Of a stretch of DNA of 64,000 nt, positions 26,098 to 35,062 are shown piece by piece (within the stretch, counting starts at the first letter, position 1; each line of letters starts with the position of its first letter). Source of the stretch: an uncultured Nonlabens sp. (GTDB lineage: Bacteria; Bacteroidota; Bacteroidia; Flavobacteriales; Flavobacteriaceae); contig CANLKV010000002.1 of the NCBI GenBank assembly GCA_947491755.1, positions 124,001-188,000 on the forward strand. The letters are read 5' to 3'. The translations under genes were made by a program, and so were the position numbers. The notes beneath the pieces are model-generated. The model searched no databases. It was not told the origin of the DNA and was given only the letters and a program-made list of their open reading frames with translations.

Positions 26098-27372
26098 ATG
26101 AAACGAGTAATTTTAAGTGCATCTGCACTGATGCTAGGTGGTTTTGTTTTCGCACAAACGCCCCAAACCGTGACTAAGAAGGCAAAGCAATCTCAAGAAT
26201 TAGAGAGTGCCTCAAAAGGTTCTAACTTCTCGCAAATCGACCAGATGGGGATCGGTAGTGATGCGACGGTACAGCAAAAAGGAACCGAAAACGCATCTTA
26301 CATTGAGCAAACAGGAACTTCTCAGCGTAAACGCAATGAAGCATTTCTACTTCAAAAAGGTGGGTTGATCACAACTGCCGAAGAAAATTATGCCGACCAG
26401 ACCCAAAATGGAATGGCTAATTATTCAAATGTCATTCAATTGGGAGACGAGAATGATGCATGGGTAAATCAACAGGGAAATTCTAACGCCAGTAATATCC
26501 AACAAGGAACTTTCATCTTTGGTAGGTCTGATAAGAACTATGCACAAGTAGATCAGGCAGGAGATAAGAATGATGCTACTATCAATCAGATAGCTGATAA
26601 TAATATCGCTATTTCCAATCAAACGTCTGTTGATGGTGCGCGTAATGGGAACACTTCTTATCAATCCCAATTATCAACATTTGCCAGAGAGGGTAATACA
26701 GCTATTTCCAACCAGGCAGGTACTAACAACGAGGCAGTACAGGTTCAAATCAATGGATTCTTGCAGAAAGGCAATTATGCAGAAATCAATCAAGGGGACG
26801 CTGATAATCAAGATATGGCTAGCAAATCGTATGCAGAGCAACTACAGACTGGTGCTCGTAATGAAGCATACATCAACCAACGACAAAAAGGGAACATTGC
26901 TTTTCAAAAGCAAGTGGGGACAGATAACGTAGCGATCGCTGACCAAAGTAAAAATGGACTAACGGAAGATGGTAACTTTGTTTCTCAATTGCAGCTAGGA
27001 GACGATAATAGAGCAGTAACTAATCAATTTGGTGATAAAAATTCTTCTGTACAGCAACAATTAGGTTCTGACAATGTTTCTTTGACCATACAGTCGTTTA
27101 CTAGAATGGGTAACCTTGCTCAGTCTTTACAAGGTGGTAACAACCATGATTCATACATCAACCAGCGTTCTAACGGTAACAAGGCAATGGTAGATCAATT
27201 AGGTACGGGTCACAAAAGTGTTATCAACCAGAATACAGGTTTCACAGGTGGTAATTTCTCAACTACAGGGAACAATTCTGCTACTGTAAAGCAGAGAAAC
27301 GGTAACATCTCTTTAAGTACTTCTCAGGAGCCTTTGAGAAATGTTAGAAATATGGACCGTTACCAACGATAA
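26098..27372 (+). CDS. large curlin-repeat amyloid subunit A
   Basis: A 424-residue secreted protein with signal peptide MKRVILSASALMLGGFVFAQ. The mature part is made of curlin-type strand motifs N-x-(A/S)-x3-Q separated by G-x2-N turns, such as 'NASYIEQTG', 'NDAWVNQQG' and 'NEAYINQ'. I count about 28 motifs, i.e. about 14 strand-turn-strand repeats, against five in E. coli CsgA. The N-terminal cap 'GSNFSQIDQMGIGSDATVQQ' and the C-terminal 'HKSVINQN...NSATVKQRNG' are shared with the three paralogues downstream. It is expected to be exported by CsgG and to polymerise into extracellular fibres. It has its own terminator. Confidence 0.9.
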   Translation: MKRVILSASALMLGGFVFAQTPQTVTKKAKQSQELESASKGSNFSQIDQMGIGSDATVQQKGTENASYIEQTGTSQRKRNEAFLLQKGGLITTAEENYADQTQNGMANYSNVIQLGDENDAWVNQQGNSNASNIQQGTFIFGRSDKNYAQVDQAGDKNDATINQIADNNIAISNQTSVDGARNGNTSYQSQLSTFAREGNTAISNQAGTNNEAVQVQINGFLQKGNYAEINQGDADNQDMASKSYAEQLQTGARNEAYINQRQKGNIAFQKQVGTDNVAIADQSKNGLTEDGNFVSQLQLGDDNRAVTNQFGDKNSSVQQQLGSDNVSLTIQSFTRMGNLAQSLQGGNNHDSYINQRSNGNKAMVDQLGTGHKSVINQNTGFTGGNFSTTGNNSATVKQRNGNISLSTSQEPLRNVRNMDRYQR

Positions 27373-27381
27373 ATTCTTTTT

Positions 27382-27409
27382 AAACCAGCTGATTTCTTTC
27401 AGCTGGTTT
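27382..27409 (+). terminator. hairpin terminator after curlin A
   Basis: Perfect 11-bp stem AAACCAGCTGA / TCAGCTGGTTT with a 6-nt loop, 10 bp after the stop. The T-run after it is short. Confidence 0.7.
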
Positions 27410-27594
27410 ATTAACCATTTTTTGATGCTATAAAATCTGAATTAGAAAATATGAAATTCTAATAATGAAAAATTAGTCTTTTCTTCAATTATTATTTAGC
27501 AATGCTATTTAAGAAAAGAAAACGGTTTTCTTCATTATTTAATTTATCATGAAATGAAAATTATAGCATTTGATAATTATTAAAAATTAATACA

Positions 27595-28899
27595 ATGAAA
27601 AATTCAATTATATTTATGGCTGCTGTACTTGCAGCAGGTGTGGTACATGCTCAACAAACACCACAAACCATCACAAAAAAAACTAAGCAATCGCAAGAGT
27701 TAAACGATGCAACTAAAGGATCTAACTTTTCTCAAATTGATCAAGTAGGTGTAGGTAGTAACGCCGAGGTTTTACAACGTGGGCTAGAAAATGCCTCTTA
27801 CATCAATCAAACTGGGACATCTGCTCGTAAGCAAAATTTTGCTAAAGTATTACAAAGTGGCCACGACATGTCAAATAGCAGTACTCAAAACTATGCAGAT
27901 GTGAACCAGAACGGATCGAAAAACGAAATGTATGTGGAGCAATACTTCCAAGAGAACGAATCATTCAGTACACAAACCGGAGATAAAAACCTTGGGTATA
28001 TTTTTCAAGGACCAAATTCTGATAGACTTGGGCAATTTAATTATGCAGAATTAAATCAAACCGGTGATAAAAACGATAGTGAAATTCATCAGGATGGTTT
28101 GAATAACACGGCGCTTAACAATCAAGTTTCTGCCAATGATGGCTCTAAAGGGAACACAGCTTATCAAGATCAAATAAGTACCAACTCAAATGATAAAAGA
28201 GAAGGCAATACAGCCATATCTAACCAGAATGGATCTCGTAATGAATCTTATCAAGAACAATTTAGTCAAGTAGCATCCATAAAAGGAAACTACGGAGAAA
28301 TTAATCAAGGTGATGTCAATGGTACTGAAATAGCAACAAATGCTTATGCAGTGCAAACGCAGTCAGGAACTGCGCAAGAAGCATACATTGATCAGATGGC
28401 ATCTGACAACGAAGCTTTTCAAGATCAGAACGGCCGTAGAAATACCGCCGTTGTGGAGCAAAATTTATTTGGAGCCTCTGATTTAGGCGGTAATTTTGCT
28501 GCACAATTCCAGCGTGGTGATGATAATTTTGTTAAAACGGTACAAGCAGGTGGAAATAACACCTCCCTGCAAGAGCAACGTGGTAAGGACAACCTTTCTA
28601 GAACCGTTCAAGAATTTGGTATCACAGAAGGAAATTACGTTCAAGTAATACAAAAAGGGGATCAACTCGACTCATTCGTACGTCAGCGTGCTAATGGTAA
28701 CAATAGTATTGTGGATCAACTAGGAGACAACCACAAGAGTGTTATCAGACAGAATGCAACGGGTAGTGCTCTGGGTAATGCCATTCTCAATGGCAGCAAC
28801 AGCGCTACAGTAATTCAAAGGAATGGAGATGGAGATCTAAGTCGCCAGTCATTAGGCAAAGCAAGGTCTGATTACTCTAGAAGAAGTAGAGAGATCTAG
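27595..28899 (+). CDS. large curlin-repeat amyloid subunit B
   Basis: A 434-residue paralogue of subunit A. The signal peptide is MKNSIIFMAAVLAAGVVHAQ, followed by a basic 'QQTPQTITKKTKQSQEL' linker and the N-cap 'GSNFSQIDQVGVGSNAEVLQ'. The rest is N-x-(A/S)-x3-Q strand motifs. Its C-terminal ~200 residues are nearly identical to subunit C, while the preceding ~150 residues differ. The end 'SDYSRRSREI' is basic. The 222-bp upstream gap is AT-rich and presumably holds its promoter, but I see no clear TAnnTTTG box there. Confidence 0.9.
   Translation: MKNSIIFMAAVLAAGVVHAQQTPQTITKKTKQSQELNDATKGSNFSQIDQVGVGSNAEVLQRGLENASYINQTGTSARKQNFAKVLQSGHDMSNSSTQNYADVNQNGSKNEMYVEQYFQENESFSTQTGDKNLGYIFQGPNSDRLGQFNYAELNQTGDKNDSEIHQDGLNNTALNNQVSANDGSKGNTAYQDQISTNSNDKREGNTAISNQNGSRNESYQEQFSQVASIKGNYGEINQGDVNGTEIATNAYAVQTQSGTAQEAYIDQMASDNEAFQDQNGRRNTAVVEQNLFGASDLGGNFAAQFQRGDDNFVKTVQAGGNNTSLQEQRGKDNLSRTVQEFGITEGNYVQVIQKGDQLDSFVRQRANGNNSIVDQLGDNHKSVIRQNATGSALGNAILNGSNSATVIQRNGDGDLSRQSLGKARSDYSRRSREI
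28279..28882 (+). repeat. long direct repeat shared by curlin genes B and C (first copy)
   Basis: About 600 bp, from ATAAAAGGAAACTACGG to the last shared codons before the divergent 3' ends. It is strongly similar at nucleotide level to 29680-30282, with mostly scattered single-base differences and equal length. Confidence 0.85.
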
Positions 28900-28907
28900 T
28901 AATTAAT

Positions 28908-28938
28908 AACCGGCTGATTAATATCAGCCGGTTTTTTT
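28908..28938 (+). terminator. intrinsic terminator after curlin B
   Basis: Stem AACCGGCTGAT / ATCAGCCGGTT with a 4-nt loop, running into seven Ts. Confidence 0.9.
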
Positions 28939-28995
28939 GTGAGCAATTGCCGAAATCTTATTTGGTTTGTTGCTTCACTATAAAAAATTAACACA

Positions 28996-30300
28996 ATGAA
29001 AAATTCAATCTTATATATAGCTGTTGTGTTTACCGCAGGTTTTGTGCATGCTCAACAAACGCCAAAAGTTGTTGTAAAAAAACAGCAGCAATCACAGGTT
29101 TTAAACGACGCTATAAAGGGATCTAACTTTTCTCAAATTGACCAAGTAGGTATAGGTAGCGATGCCGAAGTATTTCAACAAGGTCTAGAAAATGCTTCTT
29201 ACATTCATCAAACAGGTACATTAGGTTTTAGAAATAATTTTGCGTACCTACTTCAGGGTGAAGGAAGTGAAAATAGGTCTGACAGGAATTACTCAGACTT
29301 CACACAAAATGGGACCGGCAATACGATTTACGCCTTGCAGGATGATGACAATGTGTTATGGAGCAGTCAGTTAGGAAATAATAACTATGCGGCTTTTACT
29401 CAGAATTTCCCATCTGTCGACGTAGCTCCTACTCGATTCAATTACATTGAATCATCACAATCGGGTTCTGGAAATTATTATACTATAGTGCAAGGTGGTT
29501 TTAATAATGAGGCTGTAGGCACTCAAATTTCATCGGTTGATGCTATCCGAGGTAATTTTGCCTCAAAAACTCAGTACAACTATAATACCAACGACAAGCG
29601 CAACGGGCACACAGCAATCACCACGCAGCACGGTGGTGAGAATTATATTGAGCAATTTCAAGATAATAAAACTACTTCTATAAAAGGAAACTATGGCGAG
29701 GTTAACCAGGGTGATGTCAATGGTACCGCGGTGGCAACAAATGTATATGCAGAGCAAACGCAGTCAGGAACTGCGCAAGAGGCATACATTGACCAGATGG
29801 CATCTGATAACGACGCATTCCAGGATCAAAACGGCCGTAGAAATACCGCAGTTGTGGAACAAAATTTATTTGGCGCCTCTGATCTAGGCGGTAATTTCGC
29901 TGCACAATACCAGCGTGGTGATGATAATTTTGTAGAAACGGTACAAGCGGGTGGAAATAACACCTCCCTGCAAGAACAAAGAGGTATGGACAACCACTCT
30001 AGAACGGTTCAAGAATTTGGTCTGACCGAAGGGAATTACGTCCAGGTTATTCAAAAGGGTGATAACCTTAACTCATTCGTACGTCAGCGTGCTAATGGTA
30101 ACAATAGTATTGTGGATCAACTAGGAGACAATCACAAGAGTGTTATCAGACAAAATGCAACAGGCAGTAGTCTCGGTAATGCCATTCTTAACGGTAGCAA
30201 TAGTGCTATAGTGATACAAAGAAATGGAGATGGAGATCTAAGTCGCCAGTCATTAGGCAAAGCAAGATCTGATTATTCTAGATTTTATCTACTACCTTAA
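28996..30300 (+). CDS. large curlin-repeat amyloid subunit C
   Basis: A 434-residue paralogue with signal peptide MKNSILYIAVVFTAGFVHAQ. It has the same N-cap and a repeat array. The middle region (about residues 75-225) has atypical motifs rich in Tyr and Trp ('NTIYALQDDDNVLWSSQ', 'NYYTIVQ') and differs from subunit B. The following ~200 residues are almost the same as in B. The last residues (SRFYLLP) differ abruptly from B (SRRSREI), so the homology ends a few codons before the stop. It is probably exported and polymerised with A, B and D. Confidence 0.9.
   Translation: MKNSILYIAVVFTAGFVHAQQTPKVVVKKQQQSQVLNDAIKGSNFSQIDQVGIGSDAEVFQQGLENASYIHQTGTLGFRNNFAYLLQGEGSENRSDRNYSDFTQNGTGNTIYALQDDDNVLWSSQLGNNNYAAFTQNFPSVDVAPTRFNYIESSQSGSGNYYTIVQGGFNNEAVGTQISSVDAIRGNFASKTQYNYNTNDKRNGHTAITTQHGGENYIEQFQDNKTTSIKGNYGEVNQGDVNGTAVATNVYAEQTQSGTAQEAYIDQMASDNDAFQDQNGRRNTAVVEQNLFGASDLGGNFAAQYQRGDDNFVETVQAGGNNTSLQEQRGMDNHSRTVQEFGLTEGNYVQVIQKGDNLNSFVRQRANGNNSIVDQLGDNHKSVIRQNATGSSLGNAILNGSNSAIVIQRNGDGDLSRQSLGKARSDYSRFYLLP
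29680..30282 (+). repeat. long direct repeat shared by curlin genes B and C (second copy)
   Basis: Second copy of the ~600-bp block at 28279-28882. The match stops at GATTATTCTAGA, just before the stop codon. Confidence 0.85.
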
Positions 30301-30324
30301 TAAAAAATGAATTGCATACTCAAG

Positions 30325-30354
30325 AAAAAGCTAGGCATCGTCCTGGCTTTTTTT
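30325..30354 (+). terminator. intrinsic terminator after curlin C
   Basis: Stem AAAAAGCTAGG / CCTGGCTTTTT (one G-T pair) with a 6-nt loop, ending in a T-run. Confidence 0.85.
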
Positions 30355-30439
30355 ATGAATTCTCATGAAGCTAGCAAAGCTCATGATGTGATATACATGC
30401 TGTCAATTTGCGTTATAAAATGCCAGGTTGTCACATAAC

Positions 30440-30447
30440 TACTTTTG
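30440..30447 (+). promoter_or_regulatory. possible promoter -7 box of htpG
   Basis: TACTTTTG matches TAnnTTTG, 83 bp before the htpG ATG. No TTG lies at 18-19 nt spacing. The 16-bp palindrome would fall in the leader. Confidence 0.35.
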
Positions 30448-30482
30448 GTATTTGATTTGAGCAATGAGGCTCTATGCGTTCT

Positions 30483-30498
30483 CGCTTTCGCGAAAGCG
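30483..30498. repeat. dispersed 16-bp palindrome, copy 5
   Basis: Exact copy, intergenic, 32 bp upstream of the htpG start codon. Confidence 0.95.
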
Positions 30499-30530
30499 TA
30501 CTAACACATAATCATTAAAACACAACACAT

Positions 30531-32420
30531 ATGTCACAACAAGGTAAGATTAATGTTGCGGTAGAGAATATCTTCCCTCTTATTAAAAAGTTTTTATACA
30601 GTGATCACGAGATCTTTTTGAGAGAACTCGTATCAAATGCTACTGACGCCACGCTTAAATTGAAACACCTAGCTAGAATAGGTGAGGCTAGTGTGGAACT
30701 GGGCGATCAACAAATAGAAATTAAAATAAATAAAGAAAATAAAACCCTTCATATCATTGACCAAGGGTTAGGGATGACAGAGGATGAGGTGCAGAAATAC
30801 ATCAACGATATTGCTTTTTCTGGTGCAGAGGAGTTTCTAGAAAAATATAAAGACACCGCGCAGGATAGTGGGATTATTGGTCATTTTGGTCTAGGATTTT
30901 ACTCGGCTTTCATGGTAGCTAGTAAAGTAGAGATCATTACAAAATCATACAAGGATGAGCCAGCGGTCCACTGGACATGTGATGGATCACCTAATTACAC
31001 AATAGAGCCAGCAGAAAAGGAGCAGTATGGTACTGAGATTATATTGCATATTTCAGACGATGAGAAAGAATTTCTAGAAGAGTCAAAAATTAGAGAGCTG
31101 CTGGTTAAGTACAATAAGTTTATGCCAGTGCCTATCAAATTTGGTACTAAGACTGAAACCCTAGAAAAGCCGGCTGATGCCAAGGAAGATGATCCAGCAC
31201 CTACTAGAGAGGTAGATCACATTATCAATAATCCAGAGCCCGCCTGGACAAAACAACCATCAGATCTAGAAGATAAGGATTATAAAAACTTCTATCGCGA
31301 GCTGTACCCCATGCAGTTTGAAGAGCCCTTGTTCCACATACATTTAAATGTAGATTACCCATTTAATCTTACTGGGATCCTTTACTTCCCTAAGATGACA
31401 CAAGATTTAAGTGTCCAGAAAGATCGCATCCAGTTGTATCAAAATCAGGTTTTTGTTACTGATAATGTAGAGGGAATCGTCCCAGAATTTTTAACAATGT
31501 TGCGTGGGGTAATAGATAGCCCGGATATTCCGTTGAATGTATCGCGTTCTTACTTGCAGGCAGATGGTGCTGTAAAAAAGATCTCTAGTTACATTACAAG
31601 AAAGGTAGCAGATAAATTGAAGTCCTTATTTAATGAGGATCGTAAAGCATTTGAAGAAAAATGGAACGATATCAAAATCGTTATTGAGTATGGAATGTTA
31701 AGCGAGGAGAAATTCTTTGAAAAGTCAGATGCTTTTGCATTATACCCTACTGTGGATGGTTCTTACTACACCTGGGAAGAATTGATAGAAAAAGTAAAGC
31801 CATTACAAACAGATAAAGATGGTAAGACCGTACTGCTGTATGCATCAAATAAAGTAGAGCAGCACAGCTATCTGGCAGGCGCTAAAGCAAAAGGCTATGA
31901 GGTTCTTTTACTAGATTCTCCTATCGTATCCCATTTAATGCAGAAACTGGAAACCTCAAAAGAGAAGATAAGCTTTGCTAGGGTAGATGCAGACCATATT
32001 GACAATTTGATTAAAAAGGAGGACGATCAGATATCAAAATTAAGCGATGAGGAGAAAGAATCGCTGCAGAAAACCATTACAGAAACTATTGCAGATACAA
32101 ATTATACGGTGCAAGTAGAGGCAATGAGTAGTGATGCGGCTCCCTTTATAATCACCCAGCCAGAATTTATGCGCCGTATGAAGGAGATGCAAGCCACAGG
32201 AGGTGGTGGTATGATGGGAATGGGTAATATGCCAGACATGTTTAACCTTGTGGTCAATGCAAACCATGAGTTAGTCCAGGAAATTATAAATACCAAAACA
32301 GAAAAGAAAAAAACACGTTTAATTCAGCAAGCTGTCGATCTAGCAAAATTATCCCAAGGTCTTTTGAAAGGGGAAGCCTTGATAAATTTTGTCAACCGCA
32401 GTTATGAATTGATCAAGTGA
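30531..32420 (+). CDS. htpG: molecular chaperone HtpG (Hsp90)
   Basis: A 629-residue Hsp90 of full bacterial length. The GHKL ATPase domain has 'FLRELVSNATDATLKL' (the Asn/Asp N-box; Asp-Ala replaces the usual Asp-Ala-Ile-Asp), 'DQGLGMTEDEVQKYINDIAFSGAEEF' and 'GHFGLGFYSAFMVA'. The middle domain contains 'LNVSRSYLQ', and a dimerisation domain ends the protein. A Met/Gly-rich patch 'GGGGMMGMGNMPDMFNLVVN' lies near residue 560. It sits between curlin genes C and D as its own unit with its own terminator. A link to amyloid handling is only a positional suggestion. Confidence 0.97.
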   Translation: MSQQGKINVAVENIFPLIKKFLYSDHEIFLRELVSNATDATLKLKHLARIGEASVELGDQQIEIKINKENKTLHIIDQGLGMTEDEVQKYINDIAFSGAEEFLEKYKDTAQDSGIIGHFGLGFYSAFMVASKVEIITKSYKDEPAVHWTCDGSPNYTIEPAEKEQYGTEIILHISDDEKEFLEESKIRELLVKYNKFMPVPIKFGTKTETLEKPADAKEDDPAPTREVDHIINNPEPAWTKQPSDLEDKDYKNFYRELYPMQFEEPLFHIHLNVDYPFNLTGILYFPKMTQDLSVQKDRIQLYQNQVFVTDNVEGIVPEFLTMLRGVIDSPDIPLNVSRSYLQADGAVKKISSYITRKVADKLKSLFNEDRKAFEEKWNDIKIVIEYGMLSEEKFFEKSDAFALYPTVDGSYYTWEELIEKVKPLQTDKDGKTVLLYASNKVEQHSYLAGAKAKGYEVLLLDSPIVSHLMQKLETSKEKISFARVDADHIDNLIKKEDDQISKLSDEEKESLQKTITETIADTNYTVQVEAMSSDAAPFIITQPEFMRRMKEMQATGGGGMMGMGNMPDMFNLVVNANHELVQEIINTKTEKKKTRLIQQAVDLAKLSQGLLKGEALINFVNRSYELIK

Positions 32421-32437
32421 TCATTTTTGTAGTAATA

Positions 32438-32467
32438 AAAAAGCCTTCCATTGTGAAGGCTTTTTTT
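32438..32467 (+). terminator. intrinsic terminator of htpG
   Basis: Stem AAAAAGCCTTC / GAAGGCTTTTT with a 6-nt loop and a seven-T tail. Confidence 0.92.
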
Positions 32468-32690
32468 ATGGGATTACTTTTTTATCATTTATAAGATTTA
32501 AGTGTAAGAATTGTATTTCAAATAAGGCGTCGAAATGATTAACTAATGTTAATTATTAGCAGGGTTCTTCTAACTTTTAATATGTAGTTCATCTATTTAG
32601 AAAAAATTAACAAAATTTTTATTTTCCATATTATGATGTAGTTTAACCTCATCTTGTCGCTATTTGACATGCAGTTAATCGATTGGTCTA

Positions 32691-32719
32691 TTGCAACTTA
32701 TTAATCATTCCTATATTTG
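32691..32719 (+). promoter_or_regulatory. promoter of curlin D
   Basis: TTG (32691-32693), 18-nt spacer, TATATTTG (32712-32719): a full match to the Bacteroidota promoter. Transcription would start near 32725, leaving a leader of about 170 nt before the curlin D ATG at 32897. The rest of the 32468-32896 gap is AT-rich with no ORF that I trust. Confidence 0.65.
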
Positions 32720-32896
32720 GAAGGTACAAACACGTGATTCACATCCCTAAAGAATCCTTCCCTAGTGTTTGATAACAGAAGATCCCTTTTTCTGTTTTAA
32801 AATGTCCCTAGAGTAATAGTCATTATCGTTTGAGAAGTTCATTATTGATCTTTTTAAACAACAAAACTGTATTTATTAATTCTAAATATTTTAATT

Positions 32897-34201
32897 ATGA
32901 AAAGATCGATTATTTGTGCATCAGCACTTATCGCAGGAAGCTTTGCTTTCGCACAATCACCCATGCCTACCATACCAGGGGCAACAAAATCAACCATAGC
33001 AGCACCTACACAAAAAGTTTCTCCGGTAGCTGGGGCAACTCAAGGAGGTAACTACTCTGACATCGTTCAAAGCGGTTTAGGTAGTGACGCGACGGTTGAG
33101 CAGCAGGGAACTGATCAAGCATCATTTATTACACAAACTGGAACCAGTCAGTCCGTAAGAAACTCTGTAAACGTGGAGCAACGCGGTAACGTGGATCCAG
33201 GGACTATTTTGAGTGGATTTAAAAACTATGCAGAAATCAGCCAAGTAGGAGCAGGAAATGGTTTCAACTCTGTACAACTGGGCGACAAGAATGAAGTTTT
33301 TGGAGTGCAAAATGGAGATAGAAACACAGCTCTTGTACAGCAAGGAGACTTGAATGCACAACAAGCAGAAATGAATACTGCCCTTGTAACGCAAGAAGGT
33401 TTACGCAACGACGCAGAAGTACAACAGCGTTATGATAATAACGAGTCATCTATCTTCCAGAAGAATGATGCTACCACAGGCGTACGTAATAGATCTTATC
33501 AAGAGCAAACCGCAAATCCTAACTTATCATCTGGTCATACAGCCATCGGTACACAGTATGGTGACAGTAATGATTTAGTTCAAATCCAAAGAGGTCCTGC
33601 TGTAGGAGCAAGTGTAGGTAACTATGCAGAGTCTAACCAAGGTGATGCTACTACAGATGCAATCAATGGTTTTGTGCAGCAAGTACAAACTGGTATCGCA
33701 AATGAGGCTTATGCTACTCAGTTTGGTGAAAACAATAATGCTTTCCAGGAGCAAATGGGAGAAAATAACGTTGCTCAAGTAAAGCAAAATACAAACCCAC
33801 AGAGATTTGGGGAAAACCGTGCTGAGCAGTATCAAGATGGATCTGACAATAGCGCGTACATAGATCAAAATGGTACAGACCATAGAGCGTTCCAAGAGCA
33901 GTATGGTACTAACCACGAGTCTATCATTATGCAACGTGCAGGTCAAGTAGCTGGAAACTTTGCTCTTTCTATCCAGTCAGGTGATGATCACTATTCTGCG
34001 ATTACACAAAACTTAGATAGAAATAGAGCTATCGTAGATCAAACAGGAAACGGTCAGACAAGTGTAATCAGACAAAACGCTTCTCAAAATGCTGCCAATA
34101 GACCAGCTGGGTTTAATAGTGCTTCCGTAATCCAAAGAAATGGTAACGGTAGTTTAGCGCCACAATCACAAAGAGCTAAAGCCTCCAAAAGAAGATTCTA
34201 G
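32897..34201 (+). CDS. large curlin-repeat amyloid subunit D
   Basis: A 434-residue curlin-repeat protein with signal peptide MKRSIICASALIAGSFAFAQ. Its leader after the signal differs from A-C (Pro/Thr-rich 'SPMPTIPGATKSTIAAPTQK'). The N-cap is 'GGNYSDIVQSGLGSDATVEQQG'. The array continues with N-x-A-x3-Q motifs such as 'NEAYATQFG' and 'NVAQVKQ'. The C-terminus is 'TSVIRQN...NSASVIQRNG' plus a basic tail (SQRAKASKRRF). It is closest to the csgEFG operon and has the best promoter, so it may be the main subunit. Confidence 0.9.
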   Translation: MKRSIICASALIAGSFAFAQSPMPTIPGATKSTIAAPTQKVSPVAGATQGGNYSDIVQSGLGSDATVEQQGTDQASFITQTGTSQSVRNSVNVEQRGNVDPGTILSGFKNYAEISQVGAGNGFNSVQLGDKNEVFGVQNGDRNTALVQQGDLNAQQAEMNTALVTQEGLRNDAEVQQRYDNNESSIFQKNDATTGVRNRSYQEQTANPNLSSGHTAIGTQYGDSNDLVQIQRGPAVGASVGNYAESNQGDATTDAINGFVQQVQTGIANEAYATQFGENNNAFQEQMGENNVAQVKQNTNPQRFGENRAEQYQDGSDNSAYIDQNGTDHRAFQEQYGTNHESIIMQRAGQVAGNFALSIQSGDDHYSAITQNLDRNRAIVDQTGNGQTSVIRQNASQNAANRPAGFNSASVIQRNGNGSLAPQSQRAKASKRRF

Positions 34202-34227
34202 TATATAGAACATTTTATTTATCTATC

Positions 34228-34265
34228 AATAGAGGCATAAGTTGATTCTTATGTCTCTATTTGTT
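34228..34265 (+). terminator. intrinsic terminator after curlin D
   Basis: 14-bp stem (one G-T pair) AATAGAGGCATAAG / CTTATGTCTCTATT with a 6-nt loop and a T-rich tail. Confidence 0.8.
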
Positions 34266-34550
34266 TTATAACATAAAAGAATAAGTGGTTAGGTACATAC
34301 ACATTATACCTAACTAGTCTCTTCTAGTGAATTTAAAGTTTTATTTTGAGTGTGGTTAATAAAGAATTATTGGGCCATATACCTACTCTTGACCATTAGT
34401 TGTAGCGAGCCTTTGTATTTTCAAAAAGTACGTTTTTGTAGATATATAATACACTAAACAAAATCACATCAATTTTATAATTAATTAATTATATTTAACC
34501 CCAGTTAAAAAAGCAGTTTGCCACTCCTTTTTTACATAAATGGAACAACT

Positions 34551-35054
34551 ATGTTACACAAAAAAATATTTATCGTTTTTCTAATTTGTTCGATGTCGTT
34601 GACCGCTCAAACCTATAAAGAAGAAAAACAGGTCGTTAACTCAAGTTCCTTAGATTCAAAGGAAAAACAGTTGAATTATGTAAATAATTTACAAACTAAT
34701 GCTGGATTCTTACAAAATCGCAACTCTGTTTTTATTGATCAAGTAGGTCAGGATAATGTTGCTCAAGTCTCTGTAGCTTCAAATGATAGCCAGGTTAAAC
34801 TTCTTCAAGATGGTTTTAATAATCAGTCTTTTATTTTCTTAAAAGCAGATGTTATACGTCAAGACGTACGCCAGATTGGAAATCAGAATTTATTTTTAGA
34901 TTATAGTTTGCACGGTGCTCGTTCTCATAAAGTTAACCTAGTACAAGATGGGAATTATAATGAGGTAATTAGTGTAGGTAAGAATAGTATATCAGAGCGA
35001 TTGCAGCTCAATCAAACGGGAGTTGGAAAAAGAGCCTTCATAATTCATAATTAA
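34551..35054 (+). CDS. short curlin-like protein, putative nucleator (CsgB-like)
   Basis: A 167-residue exported protein starting MLHKKIFIVFLICSMSLTAQ; an upstream TTG frame was dropped. It has about five degenerate curlin-like strand motifs ('NSVFIDQVGQDNVAQVS', 'SQVKLLQDGFNNQSFIF', 'HKVNLVQDGNYNEVISVG', 'ERLQLNQTGVGKRAFIIHN'). It has fewer Asn/Gln ladders than the large subunits and more hydrophobic and basic residues. The last motif ends at the C-terminus, as in E. coli CsgB, whose basic final repeat anchors the fibre. It is first in the operon, 8 bp before csgE. The nucleator role is inference. Confidence 0.7.
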   Translation: MLHKKIFIVFLICSMSLTAQTYKEEKQVVNSSSLDSKEKQLNYVNNLQTNAGFLQNRNSVFIDQVGQDNVAQVSVASNDSQVKLLQDGFNNQSFIFLKADVIRQDVRQIGNQNLFLDYSLHGARSHKVNLVQDGNYNEVISVGKNSISERLQLNQTGVGKRAFIIHN

Positions 35055-35062
35055 TTCTTCCT

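Noticed and set aside
32830..33946. Forward and reverse ORFs overlapping curlin D
   Set aside because: The repeated Gln/Asn codons of curlin keep other frames open; products are Cys/Ser/Leu-rich and not protein-like.
26098..34201. Repeat array that could be mistaken for CRISPR or satellite DNA
   Set aside because: Repeats are degenerate at DNA level, in frame, and encode curlin strand motifs; there are no spacers or cas genes.
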